The notes: generated from the letters alone by a model not told the origin. A stretch of 12,042 nt of DNA from Modestobacter sp. (GCA_025966175.1 JAOPVN010000224.1:1-12042); one strand, 5' to 3'; positions 1-7,201 are shown, numbered from the stretch's first letter. Made by a program: numbers and translations.

Positions 1-466
1 GCTGTCCATGCCGGCCGCCGTCCCGCTGGCGTCCGGCCATGCCCGCCGCCGCGCCGGGCGGGTATCGAGCTGCAGGCCACCGCGTACCCGAGCGCCGGCG
101 ACCCGACGCCCACCTCCTACCGGCGCCGCCCCGCGCCACCGGGTCCGGTGGTGATGGTCGACCAACGCGCGAACCGGTACGGCACGGGTGCTGGGTAGGG
201 TCGGACTGTCCGGAGGTCACCGCGCTCGACGCGCTCGGAACGTGCACGGGCCGGGGCTGGTCGGCCTCGACGCACGCGTTCGGTGCGCATCGCACGCGGT
301 GCAGCACGTGCAAGGTGTACGGATTCCGTGCCCTGCGGGCGCTTCCCGGCGCAGCTGCCCCGGACGAGGGATACAGGGCCGCCCGGCAGCTGCCGAAGCT
401 GCAGTGACGAGGGCTGCCGCGACCGCGACGACACCTCGCACCGAGGTCCGAGGGACGGGCAGGCAG
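1..466. other. Upstream region without a defensible gene
   Basis: I cannot support a gene here. Two short frames have coding-like codon use (roughly four in five codons ending in G or C). One is open from the window edge to a TAG at 196-198; the other runs to a TGA at 405-407 and contains a CSTC cysteine pair. They are in different plus-strand frames and abut near 190, which could mean a decayed or frameshifted gene, but I recognise neither product. The minus-strand frames are Arg/Ser-rich and look like shadows. The stretch just before 467 is the leader of the GGDEF-EAL gene and has a purine-rich run (agggacgggcagg) that could serve as a ribosome binding site. No clear promoter was seen. Confidence 0.4.
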
Positions 467-2797
467 ATGAGCAGGTTCCGCGCGGCACCGCCGTGGCTGG
501 GCCGTGTCACGGCGAGGTGGCACCGCCCTCGCACCGTGCTGCGCCGTCCCACCGACCTGGTCGAGCGCATCCGCTGGCTCTTCGTGCTGTGCGCGCTGTC
601 CGCACTGACCCTGACCCCGATCGGCGTCCTGATCGGGGGCAATGCCTGGACCCTCGCGCTGGTCACCGTTGCCTGCGTCGGGCTGGCCGCCTCGTGGGTG
701 TACCGATACCGCAGTCGCCAGGTGCCACCCGTCCTGGACCTCACCGACCCGCTGTGCCTCCTGCTGTTCGCCCTGGCATGCCCGCAGCCGGCCATCGCGC
801 TGGGCGTGGTGGTCCCGGCGCTGTGGTTCCGCAGCGTCTACGGCGGCACCGGGCGGTTCGCGGCGTACACGGTGTGGACGTGCCTGGCGATCGCCGCTGC
901 TGTGCCGCTGTGGGGCGTCGTCCCCGGTCAGGCGTCCTGGACGGCGGCCGCGCCGGTGCTGGGCTCGCTGCCGGCCACGGTGATGAACGCCGTCGTGGCC
1001 CGGCGCCTGGCGCTGACCCTCGTCGACCGGGACCGGGACCGCGACCGGGAGACCGCGCTGGCCGCCCTGGGCAGCCGGTTGATCGGCGTCACCGACCGGC
1101 GCGAGGTGATCGCCGCGTCGTGGGTCACCGCGGAGGCGATCTGCCGGGCGACCCCGGGGCTGCGCGCGGCCGTGGTGTACGAGGACGGGAGCGACACGCT
1201 CCGCGTCTCCGGAACGGCCGGGGACTTCGTCCACCGACCCACCACGCTGCCGCGTGACCTCCTGCCCGCCGGGGACTTCGGCAAGGGGCCGGTGATCTTC
1301 TCCGCCCCGGCCGTCCTGGCGCTGAGTTCCGGCGTCAGCAGCGAGTGGGTGTGCGTGGCCCTGCCCGACACCCCCGGCGGCCACCTGCTCCTCGGCGCCT
1401 CGCCCGAGGTGCCGCGGGAGGGCATCGTCGCGACCCGGTCGATGCTCAGCCAGGTGGCGCTGGCGCTGCGGACCTGCGTCGCCCTCGAGGAGCTGCGGGC
1501 CCAGGCGCAGACCGACGGGCTCACCGGGCTGGCCAACCGATCGGCCTTCTCCGCCGCCCTGGGCGAGGCGCTGCGTACCCCGGGCACCGAGACGTGGGTG
1601 CTGTTCCTGGACCTCGACGACTTCAAGGTGGTCAACGACAGCCTGGGGCACCTCGCCGGCGACCGGCTCCTCGGCCACCTCGGCACCCAGCTGACCAGCA
1701 TGCTGCGCGCGGGCGACCTGTGCGCCCGGCTGGGCGGCGACGAGTTCGCGGTGGTGCTGCGCGACGCCAGCGAGTCCGACACCCGCGTGATCGGCCGGCG
1801 GGTGCTCGAGCTCATCTCCACCCCCGTGCAGCTGGCCGAGGGGATGGCGCGGATCGGTGCCAGCGTGGGCGCGGTCCAGGTCCGCCCCGGGTCGTCCGAG
1901 ACGCTCGTCGTCCACCAGGCCGACGTGGCGATGTACGCCGCCAAGGCGGCCGGCAAGAACCGGGTCCAGTTCTTCCACCCCGGGCTGCTGCAGCTCGACG
2001 ACCAGGCTGCGGCCGAGGCCGAGCTGCGCGCCGCCGTCGAGGGTGACGAGCTGGTGCTCGCCCATCAGCCGGTGCTCTCGGCTGCCGACGGGCGCTGCAC
2101 CGCTGTCGAGGCCCTGGTGCGGTGGAACCACCCGCACCGCGGGCTGCTCGGCCCGGACGCCTTCCTCTGCCTGGCCGAGGAGACCGGCGCGATCATCCCG
2201 CTCGGCGAGTGGGTGCTCCGCTCCGCCTGCGCCGACGCGGCGACGTGGGAGGACGCCACGGCCCCGGTCGCCGTGCACGTCAACGCCTCCCCCACCCAGC
2301 TGGCCCACCCACACTTCGTCGACGTGGTGCGCGGGGCACTCACCGATGCCGGCCTGGCCCCCGAGCGGCTGGTCATCGAGGTCACCGAGACCACGGTGCT
2401 GGAGTCCCCGGCCGTCTCGGCCACCCTGGAGGAACTGGTGCAGCTGGGCGTGGGCATCGCGCTGGACGACTTCGGCACCGGCTACTCCGCGCTGACCACG
2501 CTGCGCAGCCTGCCGATCAGCATCGTCAAGATCGACAAGTCCTTCGTCGCGGGCGCGCTCACCCAGGCCGCCGACCAGGCCGTCGTGGAGGCGATCGTGC
2601 AGATGGCCGACCGGCTGGGCCTGCAGACCGTCGCCGAGGGCGTCGAGTCACCGGAGCAGCAGGCCTTCCTGGTGGCCGCCGGCATCACCGCGCTCCAGGG
2701 CTTCCTCTACCTCCCGCCCGCACCGGTCGCGGAGTTCGCCGGCTGGCTGGCGGACAACCGCCGGCGGTCGGCCGAGGGAGAGCTCACCCCGGCCTGA
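467..2797 (+). CDS. Membrane-bound GAF-like/GGDEF/EAL cyclic-di-GMP protein
   Basis: Predicted cyclic-di-GMP synthesis and/or breakdown enzyme of 776 residues at the inner membrane. The N-terminal ~180 residues hold about five hydrophobic segments (near 37-57, 59-79, 95-121, 131-151, 158-178). A charged linker of alternating Asp-Arg (187-194) follows, then a GAF-like region (~205-345, weak call). The GGDEF domain (~345-505) has an intact GGDEF at 423-427 and RAGD at 414-417, which matches the RxxD product-inhibition site five residues upstream. The EAL domain (~528-765) keeps EALVRW (548 on), VNASP, EVTET, DDFGTG (667-672), VKIDKSF, AEGVE and LQGF, so the residues usually needed for metal binding and catalysis are present. 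Both halves could be active; which dominates cannot be read from sequence. I chose ATG 467 over in-frame upstream starts because the protein becomes recognisable there and a purine-rich leader precedes it. It appears monocistronic, with a hairpin after the stop. Confidence 0.93.
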   Translation: MSRFRAAPPWLGRVTARWHRPRTVLRRPTDLVERIRWLFVLCALSALTLTPIGVLIGGNAWTLALVTVACVGLAASWVYRYRSRQVPPVLDLTDPLCLLLFALACPQPAIALGVVVPALWFRSVYGGTGRFAAYTVWTCLAIAAAVPLWGVVPGQASWTAAAPVLGSLPATVMNAVVARRLALTLVDRDRDRDRETALAALGSRLIGVTDRREVIAASWVTAEAICRATPGLRAAVVYEDGSDTLRVSGTAGDFVHRPTTLPRDLLPAGDFGKGPVIFSAPAVLALSSGVSSEWVCVALPDTPGGHLLLGASPEVPREGIVATRSMLSQVALALRTCVALEELRAQAQTDGLTGLANRSAFSAALGEALRTPGTETWVLFLDLDDFKVVNDSLGHLAGDRLLGHLGTQLTSMLRAGDLCARLGGDEFAVVLRDASESDTRVIGRRVLELISTPVQLAEGMARIGASVGAVQVRPGSSETLVVHQADVAMYAAKAAGKNRVQFFHPGLLQLDDQAAAEAELRAAVEGDELVLAHQPVLSAADGRCTAVEALVRWNHPHRGLLGPDAFLCLAEETGAIIPLGEWVLRSACADAATWEDATAPVAVHVNASPTQLAHPHFVDVVRGALTDAGLAPERLVIEVTETTVLESPAVSATLEELVQLGVGIALDDFGTGYSALTTLRSLPISIVKIDKSFVAGALTQAADQAVVEAIVQMADRLGLQTVAEGVESPEQQAFLVAAGITALQGFLYLPPAPVAEFAGWLADNRRRSAEGELTPA
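1025..1048 (+). repeat. Four tandem copies of a GACCGG-type hexanucleotide
   Basis: Four consecutive 6-base units (gaccgg, gaccgg, gaccgc, gaccgg) lie in frame inside the GGDEF-EAL gene. They encode Asp-Arg four times at residues 187-194, exactly at the junction between the last membrane helix and the cytoplasmic sensory region. A gain or loss of one unit would add or remove two residues without a frameshift. Confidence 0.85.
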
Positions 2798-2806
2798 CCG
2801 GCCCGG

Positions 2807-2825
2807 CGGTGTGCAGGTCACACCG
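2807..2825 (+). terminator. Hairpin after the GGDEF-EAL gene
   Basis: A perfect 7-bp stem (cggtgtg / cacaccg) with a 5-base loop starts 10 bases after the GGDEF-EAL stop. It can be extended by gcc/ggc outside a small bulge. There is no T-run, as is common in high-GC actinobacteria, so terminator function is inferred from position and stem strength. It separates the c-di-GMP gene from the transporter pair. Confidence 0.45.
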
Positions 2826-2856
2826 GGCGCTGTGACACCCTCGCCGCGATGCGGGC

Positions 2857-3642
2857 ATGACGGCGTGGGAGATGGTGGCGGTTGCCCTCGCCGGGCTGGC
2901 CGCGGGGTCGATCAACGCCGTCGTCGGATCCGGCACCCTGGTCACCTTCCCGGTCCTGCTGGCCGTCGGCCTGCCGCCGGTAACCGCGACGATCTCCAAC
3001 TCCCTGGGCCTGGTTCCGGGCAACCTGACCGGAGCCATCGGCTACCGCCGCGAGCTGCGCGGGCAGCGCCGGCTGCTCGTCCGGCTCTTCCCGGCCTCCG
3101 TGCTCGGCGCCCTCACCGGCGCCTTCCTGCTGCTGCACCTGCCCGCCTCGGCCTTCGAGGCGATCGTGCCCGGACTGGTCGCGCTCGCCGTCATCCTGGT
3201 CGCCGTCCAGCCCCTGCTGCAGCGGTGGCTGGCCGCCCGGCGCGCCCGGACCGGGGTCGAGGACGAGCCACGTATCGGCGGCGGGCGGCTGGCCGCGCTG
3301 TTCGCCGGGGCCTACGCCACCGGCACCTACGGCGGCTACTTCGCGGCCAGCCAGGGCGTGCTGCAGATCGGCATCTTCGGGCTGCTGCTGCGCGAGCCGC
3401 TGCAGCGGCTCAACGCCATCAAGAACGTGCTGACCCTGGGCGTCAACGCCGTCGCCGCGCTGGCCTACGTGATCGTGGCCACCGACCGCGTCAACTGGCT
3501 CGCCGCCGGCCTGGTGGCCGCCGGCTCGCTGGTCGGCGGGTACCTCGGGTCGACCCTGGGACGGCGGCTGCCGGCGCCGGTGCTTCGGACGGCGATCGTC
3601 GCGCTCGGACTGGTCGCGATCGTGGTGCTGCTGCGCCGATGA
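2857..3642 (+). CDS. TauE/SafE (TSUP) family membrane transporter, first of a pair
   Basis: 261-residue integral membrane protein of the TauE/SafE family (sulfite exporter TauE/SafE, TSUP, formerly DUF81). Members move small anions such as sulfite, sulfoacetate or other organosulfur compounds; the substrate here is unknown. About eight hydrophobic helices are visible. The family's duplicated motif is present: AGSINAVVGSGTLVTFP followed by TATISNS in the first half (residues 16-48), and TYGGYF (157-162) with NAIKN (186-190) in the second half. Length is normal for the family. The ATG at 2857 is the only reasonable start; no good ribosome binding site precedes it. The stop overlaps the start of the next gene by four bases, so the two should be translated together. 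Confidence 0.92.
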   Translation: MTAWEMVAVALAGLAAGSINAVVGSGTLVTFPVLLAVGLPPVTATISNSLGLVPGNLTGAIGYRRELRGQRRLLVRLFPASVLGALTGAFLLLHLPASAFEAIVPGLVALAVILVAVQPLLQRWLAARRARTGVEDEPRIGGGRLAALFAGAYATGTYGGYFAASQGVLQIGIFGLLLREPLQRLNAIKNVLTLGVNAVAALAYVIVATDRVNWLAAGLVAAGSLVGGYLGSTLGRRLPAPVLRTAIVALGLVAIVVLLRR

Positions 3643-4412
3643 CGGTGCTCGAGTTCGCCCTCCTCGTGCTCGCCGGGATCGCCGCCGGCCTGGTCGGCAG
3701 CGTCGCCGGGCTGGCCTCGCTGTTCAGCTACCCGGCTCTCCTGGCCACCGGCATGCCGCCGCTGACGGCGAACGTGACCAACACCGTGGCCCTGGTGCTC
3801 AACGGCGTCGGCTCGGTCAGCGCCTCCCGGCCGGAGCTGACCGGTCAACGGCCCCGACTGGTCCGGCTCGGCGTCGCCGGGCTGCTCGGCGGTGTGGTCG
3901 GGGCCGCACTGCTCCTGCTCACCCCCTCGGACGCCTTCGAGAAACTGGTCCCTTTCCTCATCGCGGGCGCCTCGGCCGCGATCCTGGTGCAGCGCCCGCC
4001 GCGCGAGCTGGCCGCCGAAGGCGCCGCCGAGCAGGCCCGGCACCCGCACCGCGACCACTGGGGCCTGGCGCTGGGCACCTTCGTCATCTCGATCTACGGC
4101 GGCTACTTCGGCGCGGCGGCCGGCGTGCTGATGCTGGCGATGTTCCTGCTCGTCACCGGTGAGGGCGTGCCCCGGGGCAACGCGCTGAAGAACGTCGTGC
4201 TGGGGATCGCCAACGCCGTCGCGGCGCTCGGGTACGCCTTCTTCGCCGACGTGGCGTGGCTCGCGGCGCTGCCGCTGGCCATCGGCTTCTTCCTGGGCGG
4301 CCGGCTGGGCCCCCGGGTGGTGCGCCGGGTACCGCAGACCCTGCTGCGCCGGCTGATCGCCGTCGCGGGCCTCGGGCTCGCCGTCCGCCTGGGCATCGAC
4401 GCGTTCGGCTGA
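3639..4412 (+). CDS. TauE/SafE (TSUP) family membrane transporter, second of a pair
   Basis: 257-residue paralog of the preceding gene, starting at an ATG that overlaps its stop (ATGA, 3639-3642). The overlap decides the start; longer in-frame extensions are shadows of the first transporter. The first-half motif is GLVGSVAGLASLFSYP with TANVTNT (residues 17-48), and the second-half motif is IYGGYFGAAAGVLML with NALKN (152-185). About eight hydrophobic helices are present, with a short charged loop between the halves (~119-140, His/Arg/Glu-rich). Compared with its partner the motifs differ clearly, so this is an old duplication or a mixed pair, not a recent copy. The arrangement suggests a heteromeric transporter or two exporters made in equal amount. 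Substrate not inferable. Confidence 0.92.
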   Translation: MTVLEFALLVLAGIAAGLVGSVAGLASLFSYPALLATGMPPLTANVTNTVALVLNGVGSVSASRPELTGQRPRLVRLGVAGLLGGVVGAALLLLTPSDAFEKLVPFLIAGASAAILVQRPPRELAAEGAAEQARHPHRDHWGLALGTFVISIYGGYFGAAAGVLMLAMFLLVTGEGVPRGNALKNVVLGIANAVAALGYAFFADVAWLAALPLAIGFFLGGRLGPRVVRRVPQTLLRRLIAVAGLGLAVRLGIDAFG

Positions 4413-4482
4413 TCGCCCCGAGTGGTGGCCGGGCCCGTCGGGCAGCAGGCTGTCGCCGGCGCCGCACGGTGCCGACGAGGAC

Positions 4483-4489
4483 AGGGGAG
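4483..4489 (+). promoter_or_regulatory. Ribosome binding site of the GAF-ANTAR gene
   Basis: The run aggggag ends two bases before ATG 4492, with the core agggg four bases away. It is the clearest site in the left half of the window and supports that start. The preceding 70-base gap suggests this gene is not coupled to the transporters. Confidence 0.7.
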
Positions 4490-4491
4490 CC

Positions 4492-5232
4492 ATGACTGGA
4501 CCGGGGCCCGCGGCGCAGCGCTTCATCCGGGAGCTGGACAAGCTGCCCCCACCCGAGCTGCGTGGACCCGAGATGCTCGCCGTCCGCCTCACCCGCGCCT
4601 GCGTGGCCGCCCTGCCGATCGACGGCGCCGGACTGAGCCTCCACGACATGAACGGCTTCCGGACGCCGATCGGCGCCAGCGACCCGGTCGCCTCGCGGGC
4701 CGAGCGCCTGCAGTTCACCCACGGGGTCGGCCCCTGTGTGCGGGCCCACGACGACGGGGTGGCGATCGCCTTCGACGAGGCCGACATCGCCCGCAACTGG
4801 CCGGTGTTCCACTCCTCGCTCGTCACCGAGACGCCGTTCCGCGCCGTGCTCGCGGTCCCCCTGCTGCCACCGCTGGGACCGCTGCTGGTGCTGGACCTCT
4901 ACGTCCGGGAGCCGCAGACCCTGCCGGACACCGACCGCAAGGACGTCGAGGACGTCACGATCGCGCTCACCCGGGCCATGGTCGCGGCTACGCTCGGGGC
5001 GCCCGTCCAGGAGGGCCGCCGCGGCTGGTGGGACGGCCCGGACGCGCTGCGCCGGGCCCGTGTCTGGCAGGCGACCGGGATGGTCAACGTGGCGCTCGGG
5101 CTGGACGCCGCGGACGCGCTGGTCACGCTGAAGGCGCACGCCTTCGCCACCGGCCGGGTGGTCGACGACGTCGCCGACGACCTGGTCGCCGGTCGGCTCC
5201 CCCTCGACCAGCTGCGGCCTTCCGCGAACTGA
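4492..5232 (+). CDS. GAF and ANTAR domain regulator (putative RNA-binding antiterminator)
   Basis: 246-residue cytoplasmic regulator. Residues ~27-165 form a GAF sensory domain, with the LQFTHGVGPCVRA stretch (73-85) typical of actinobacterial GAF-ANTAR proteins, which usually read (L/T)GxGPCxxA here. Residues ~186-240 form a helical ANTAR domain (ARVWQATGMVNVALG, then the Ala-rich LKAHAFATGRVVDDVADDLV). ANTAR domains bind paired hairpins in nascent RNA and prevent termination; that is family knowledge. The GAF ligand is unknown. No histidine kinase or receiver domain lies nearby, so the GAF domain is probably the direct sensor. A strong ribosome binding site decides the start. I see no convincing ANTAR twin-hairpin target in the adjoining leaders, so the regulon is probably elsewhere. 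Confidence 0.9.
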   Translation: MTGPGPAAQRFIRELDKLPPPELRGPEMLAVRLTRACVAALPIDGAGLSLHDMNGFRTPIGASDPVASRAERLQFTHGVGPCVRAHDDGVAIAFDEADIARNWPVFHSSLVTETPFRAVLAVPLLPPLGPLLVLDLYVREPQTLPDTDRKDVEDVTIALTRAMVAATLGAPVQEGRRGWWDGPDALRRARVWQATGMVNVALGLDAADALVTLKAHAFATGRVVDDVADDLVAGRLPLDQLRPSAN

Positions 5233-5236
5233 GCCG

Positions 5237-5296
5237 GCCGTCGGCGACGCCACCGTCAACGAGCTCGCCACGCCCTACGACGTGAGCCTGCAGGCG
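5237..5296 (+). pseudogene. Fragment of an ArsR-family regulator (helix-turn-helix relic)
   Basis: Read in the frame starting at 5237, this stretch gives GDATVNELATPYDVSLQA (residues 3-20 of the frame). From memory this matches the recognition region of ArsR-type winged-helix repressors, usually (D/P)ATVNELAxPFDMSLxAVSKHLxVLE. The similarity stops abruptly before the expected SKH. The following codons (GTARVRLDRQG) do not continue the family, and upstream it runs straight into the end of the GAF-ANTAR gene. There is no start codon or ribosome binding site. It therefore looks like a deletion remnant left between two convergent genes. Only about 18 residues support it, so chance similarity remains possible. 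Confidence 0.55.
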
Positions 5297-5333
5297 GGGA
5301 CCGCCCGGGTGCGGCTCGATCGGCAGGGCAGGG

Positions 5334-5351
5334 CCGACCGGCCGCGGTCGG
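5334..5351. terminator. Hairpin between convergent genes
   Basis: A perfect 7-bp stem (ccgaccg / cggtcgg) with a 4-base loop gccg can be lengthened by gg/cc past a single bulged G. It sits between the ends of the GAF-ANTAR gene and the minus-strand membrane protein, 9 bases from the latter's stop. No T-run is present. A role as a two-way transcription stop is inferred from position. Confidence 0.4.
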
Positions 5352-5360
5352 GCCCCCCGG

Positions 5361-5981
5361 TCAGGTCCCGCTGGTCACGTACGCGCTGAGCAGCAGCACG
5401 AAGGCGCTGGCGGTGATGAGCAGGCGGGCCGGGGTGAGCCCGTTGAGCAGCCCGGCGATCACCCCGGCGCCGGACGCGCGGGCCTCCGCCGCCTGCGCGC
5501 CCCGGCGCAGCAGCCGCACCTCGTCGGCCAGCAGCGTACCGCCGGCCCCGAGCAGCGCGAGCCCGAGCACGACGAAGACCAGCGCCAGCCGCTGGTCGAA
5601 GGTGTTCACCGCGGGGGCGAGCAGCAGGACCACCACCACGCCGAGCACCAGCCCGATGGCGGCACCGGCGACCGGCGCCCACGGGCCCATCCGGATCAGC
5701 GGGTCCCGCCGGGGCGTCCGCGGGCGCGGCCGGATGCCCACCGGGGTCGTCGGGTAGGGCGTCGACGCGGGCTCGGGAGCTGCGTCGGCCGGGTGCTCGG
5801 CCGCCGGCGGGGCCGTCTCCTCGACCGCTCCGGGCGGTGTCTCCACCACCGGCGGGGGCACCGGCGGCGGCGCGCCTTCCGTCCGCTGCCCGGGGACCAC
5901 CGCCGTCGCGCCCGTCTCCGTCCGCCGGCCGCCCTGCGGGTCGACCCAACCGGGGGTCAGTACGTCCTGCTCGTCACTCAT
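5361..5981 (-). CDS. Hypothetical three-helix membrane protein with Pro/Glu-rich N-terminus
   Basis: 206 residues; I do not recognise the family. Residues 1-95 are low-complexity and rich in Pro, Glu, Ala and Thr (a PPPVPPPVVETPP run at 38-50), followed by a basic patch (RPRPRTPRRDPLIR, 84-97). Three hydrophobic helices follow near 101-124, 131-152 and 186-203, the last ending almost at the C-terminus. Between helices two and three is a basic segment (RLLRRGAQAAEAR, 156-168). By the positive-inside rule the disordered N-terminus is probably cytoplasmic. Start 5981 is chosen because of the good ribosome binding site before it and the typical acidic MSDEQDVL opening; a longer in-frame reading to 6086 lacks such a site. 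It lies 170 bases downstream of the LLM oxidoreductase on the same strand, so co-transcription is possible but not shown. Confidence 0.8.
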   Translation of the reverse strand: MSDEQDVLTPGWVDPQGGRRTETGATAVVPGQRTEGAPPPVPPPVVETPPGAVEETAPPAAEHPADAAPEPASTPYPTTPVGIRPRPRTPRRDPLIRMGPWAPVAGAAIGLVLGVVVVLLLAPAVNTFDQRLALVFVVLGLALLGAGGTLLADEVRLLRRGAQAAEARASGAGVIAGLLNGLTPARLLITASAFVLLLSAYVTSGT

Positions 5982-5988
5982 CTGTCCG

Positions 5989-5996
5989 ATCACCTC
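5989..5996 (-). promoter_or_regulatory. Ribosome binding site of the membrane protein gene
   Basis: On the minus strand gaggtgat lies seven bases before the ATG at 5981. It closely matches the 16S rRNA anti-Shine-Dalgarno complement and favours this start over the ATG at 6086. Confidence 0.7.
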
Positions 5997-6151
5997 GGGC
6001 GGGACGCTAGGTGGGCCCTCCGACGATCCCGGGGAGGCGACCGGGTGTGGCGGGAGGGACTCGTGCGGCCCCGGCGCGGAGCTCACCGAGCGTGCTGTTC
6101 CGGGGCCGGAGAGTCAGAGCAACCGACGCGTGCTCATCGCGATCGGTCGGC

Positions 6152-7201
6152 TCAGGGCAGGACGGCGGGCTGCGGTTCCTGCTGCGGACGGCGGGGCCCC
6201 GCCGGACCCGGCGGGTCGATGGCGACCGCCGGCGCCGGGGCGGTGACGTCCAGCTGCGGCAGCACGTGCTCGCCGAAGGCATCGAGGAACGGCAACTGCT
6301 GCCTGCCGACGTGGTGCAGGAAGACCTGGTCGAAGCCGAGGTCGACGTACTCGGCGATCCAGGCGGCGTGCTGCCCGAGGTCGCTGGAGATGCGCACCAC
6401 CTCGCCGACCGCCTCGGGGGTCACGTGCGCACTGGCCTGGTCGAAGGCGCGGGTGGTGTCCAGGTCCCAGCACAACGGCGGCGGGAAGACGTTGCTGCGC
6501 CACTGGTCGTGCGCGATGGCGACGGCCCGCTCGGGGTCCGGGTCCCAGGAGACGTGCGCCTGCAGGGTGAGCGGCCCCTGCCCACCGGCGCCCCGGTAGG
6601 CGGCGATGACCTCCCGCAGGGTGTCGTGCGGCTGGTTGATCGTGACCAGTCCGTCGGCCCACTCGGCGTGCCGGCCGGCGGTCGCCGGGGTCACCGCGGG
6701 CGCGAGCAGCGCCGGCTGCTGCTCGGGCAGCGTCCAGATCCGGGCCCGATCGACCGTGACCAGCCCGTCGTGGCTGACCTCCTCCCCCGCCAGCAGCGCC
6801 CGGATGACGTCGACGCACTCGCGCAACCGGGCGTCGCGCAGCTCCTTGCGCGGCCACACGTGCCCGGTGACGTGCTCGTTCATCGCCTCTCCGGACCCGA
6901 GCGCGACCCAGAACCGACCCGGGAACATCGCGCCGAGGGTGGCGATCGCCTGGGCGACGATCACCGGGTGGTACCGCTGGCCGGGCGCGTTGACCGCCCC
7001 GAACGGCAGGCCGGTGGTGGCCAGCGCCGCCCCCAGCCACGACCAGGCGAACCCGGAGTGCCCCTGCCGCTCGTTCCACGGCTCGAGGTGGTCGGAGCAC
7101 ATGGCGGCGGTGAACCCGACCTCCTCGGCGTGCTGCACGGCACGCAGCAGGTCGGCGGGGTGCACCTGCTCGTGGGAGTTGTGGAAGCCGATCACGGTCA
7201 T
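6152..7201 (-). CDS. LLM-class flavin-dependent oxidoreductase
   Basis: 349-residue TIM-barrel enzyme of the luciferase-like monooxygenase superfamily. Visible signatures are GFHNSHEQ at the N-terminus (5-12), AEEVGFTAAMCSDHLEPW (25-42), RQGHSGFAWSWLGAAL (45-60), APGQRYHP (72-79), MFPGRFWVALGSGEAMNEH (92-110) and WPRKELRDARLRECVDVIRAL (116-136, given in part). The SDHxxPWxxRQG pattern matches the group I recall as TIGR03885, annotated as probable non-F420 (FMN-type) oxidoreductases, so FMN is a likely cofactor although F420 cannot be excluded. Substrate unknown. After about residue 315 (VLPQLDV) the protein has an extra ~30-residue Pro/Ala/Gln-rich tail not expected from the family. The start at 7201 fits the family N-terminus; the ribosome binding site is weak. 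A minus-strand open frame without a start ends 56 bases upstream. Confidence 0.88.
   Translation of the reverse strand: MTVIGFHNSHEQVHPADLLRAVQHAEEVGFTAAMCSDHLEPWNERQGHSGFAWSWLGAALATTGLPFGAVNAPGQRYHPVIVAQAIATLGAMFPGRFWVALGSGEAMNEHVTGHVWPRKELRDARLRECVDVIRALLAGEEVSHDGLVTVDRARIWTLPEQQPALLAPAVTPATAGRHAEWADGLVTINQPHDTLREVIAAYRGAGGQGPLTLQAHVSWDPDPERAVAIAHDQWRSNVFPPPLCWDLDTTRAFDQASAHVTPEAVGEVVRISSDLGQHAAWIAEYVDLGFDQVFLHHVGRQQLPFLDAFGEHVLPQLDVTAPAPAVAIDPPGPAGPRRPQQEPQPAVLP

Noticed and set aside
304..311. gcacgtgc palindrome as an operator
   Set aside because: An 8-base palindrome is expected by chance in DNA this GC-rich, and no second copy or promoter is nearby.
188..466. N-terminal extension of the GGDEF-EAL protein from ATG 188
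   Set aside because: The extra 93 residues are Arg/Ala/Thr-rich with no recognisable domain. The ATG at 467 has a purine-rich leader and begins just before the first membrane helix.
4413..4491. Terminator between the transporter pair and the GAF-ANTAR gene
   Set aside because: Only short imperfect stems (such as gcccg/cgggc with a one-base loop) are visible, which cannot form a stable hairpin.
3465..4826. Long minus-strand open frame across the transporters and GAF-ANTAR gene
   Set aside because: It is a shadow frame: Arg/Gly/Ser/Gln-rich, no known domain, and it spans three convincing plus-strand genes.
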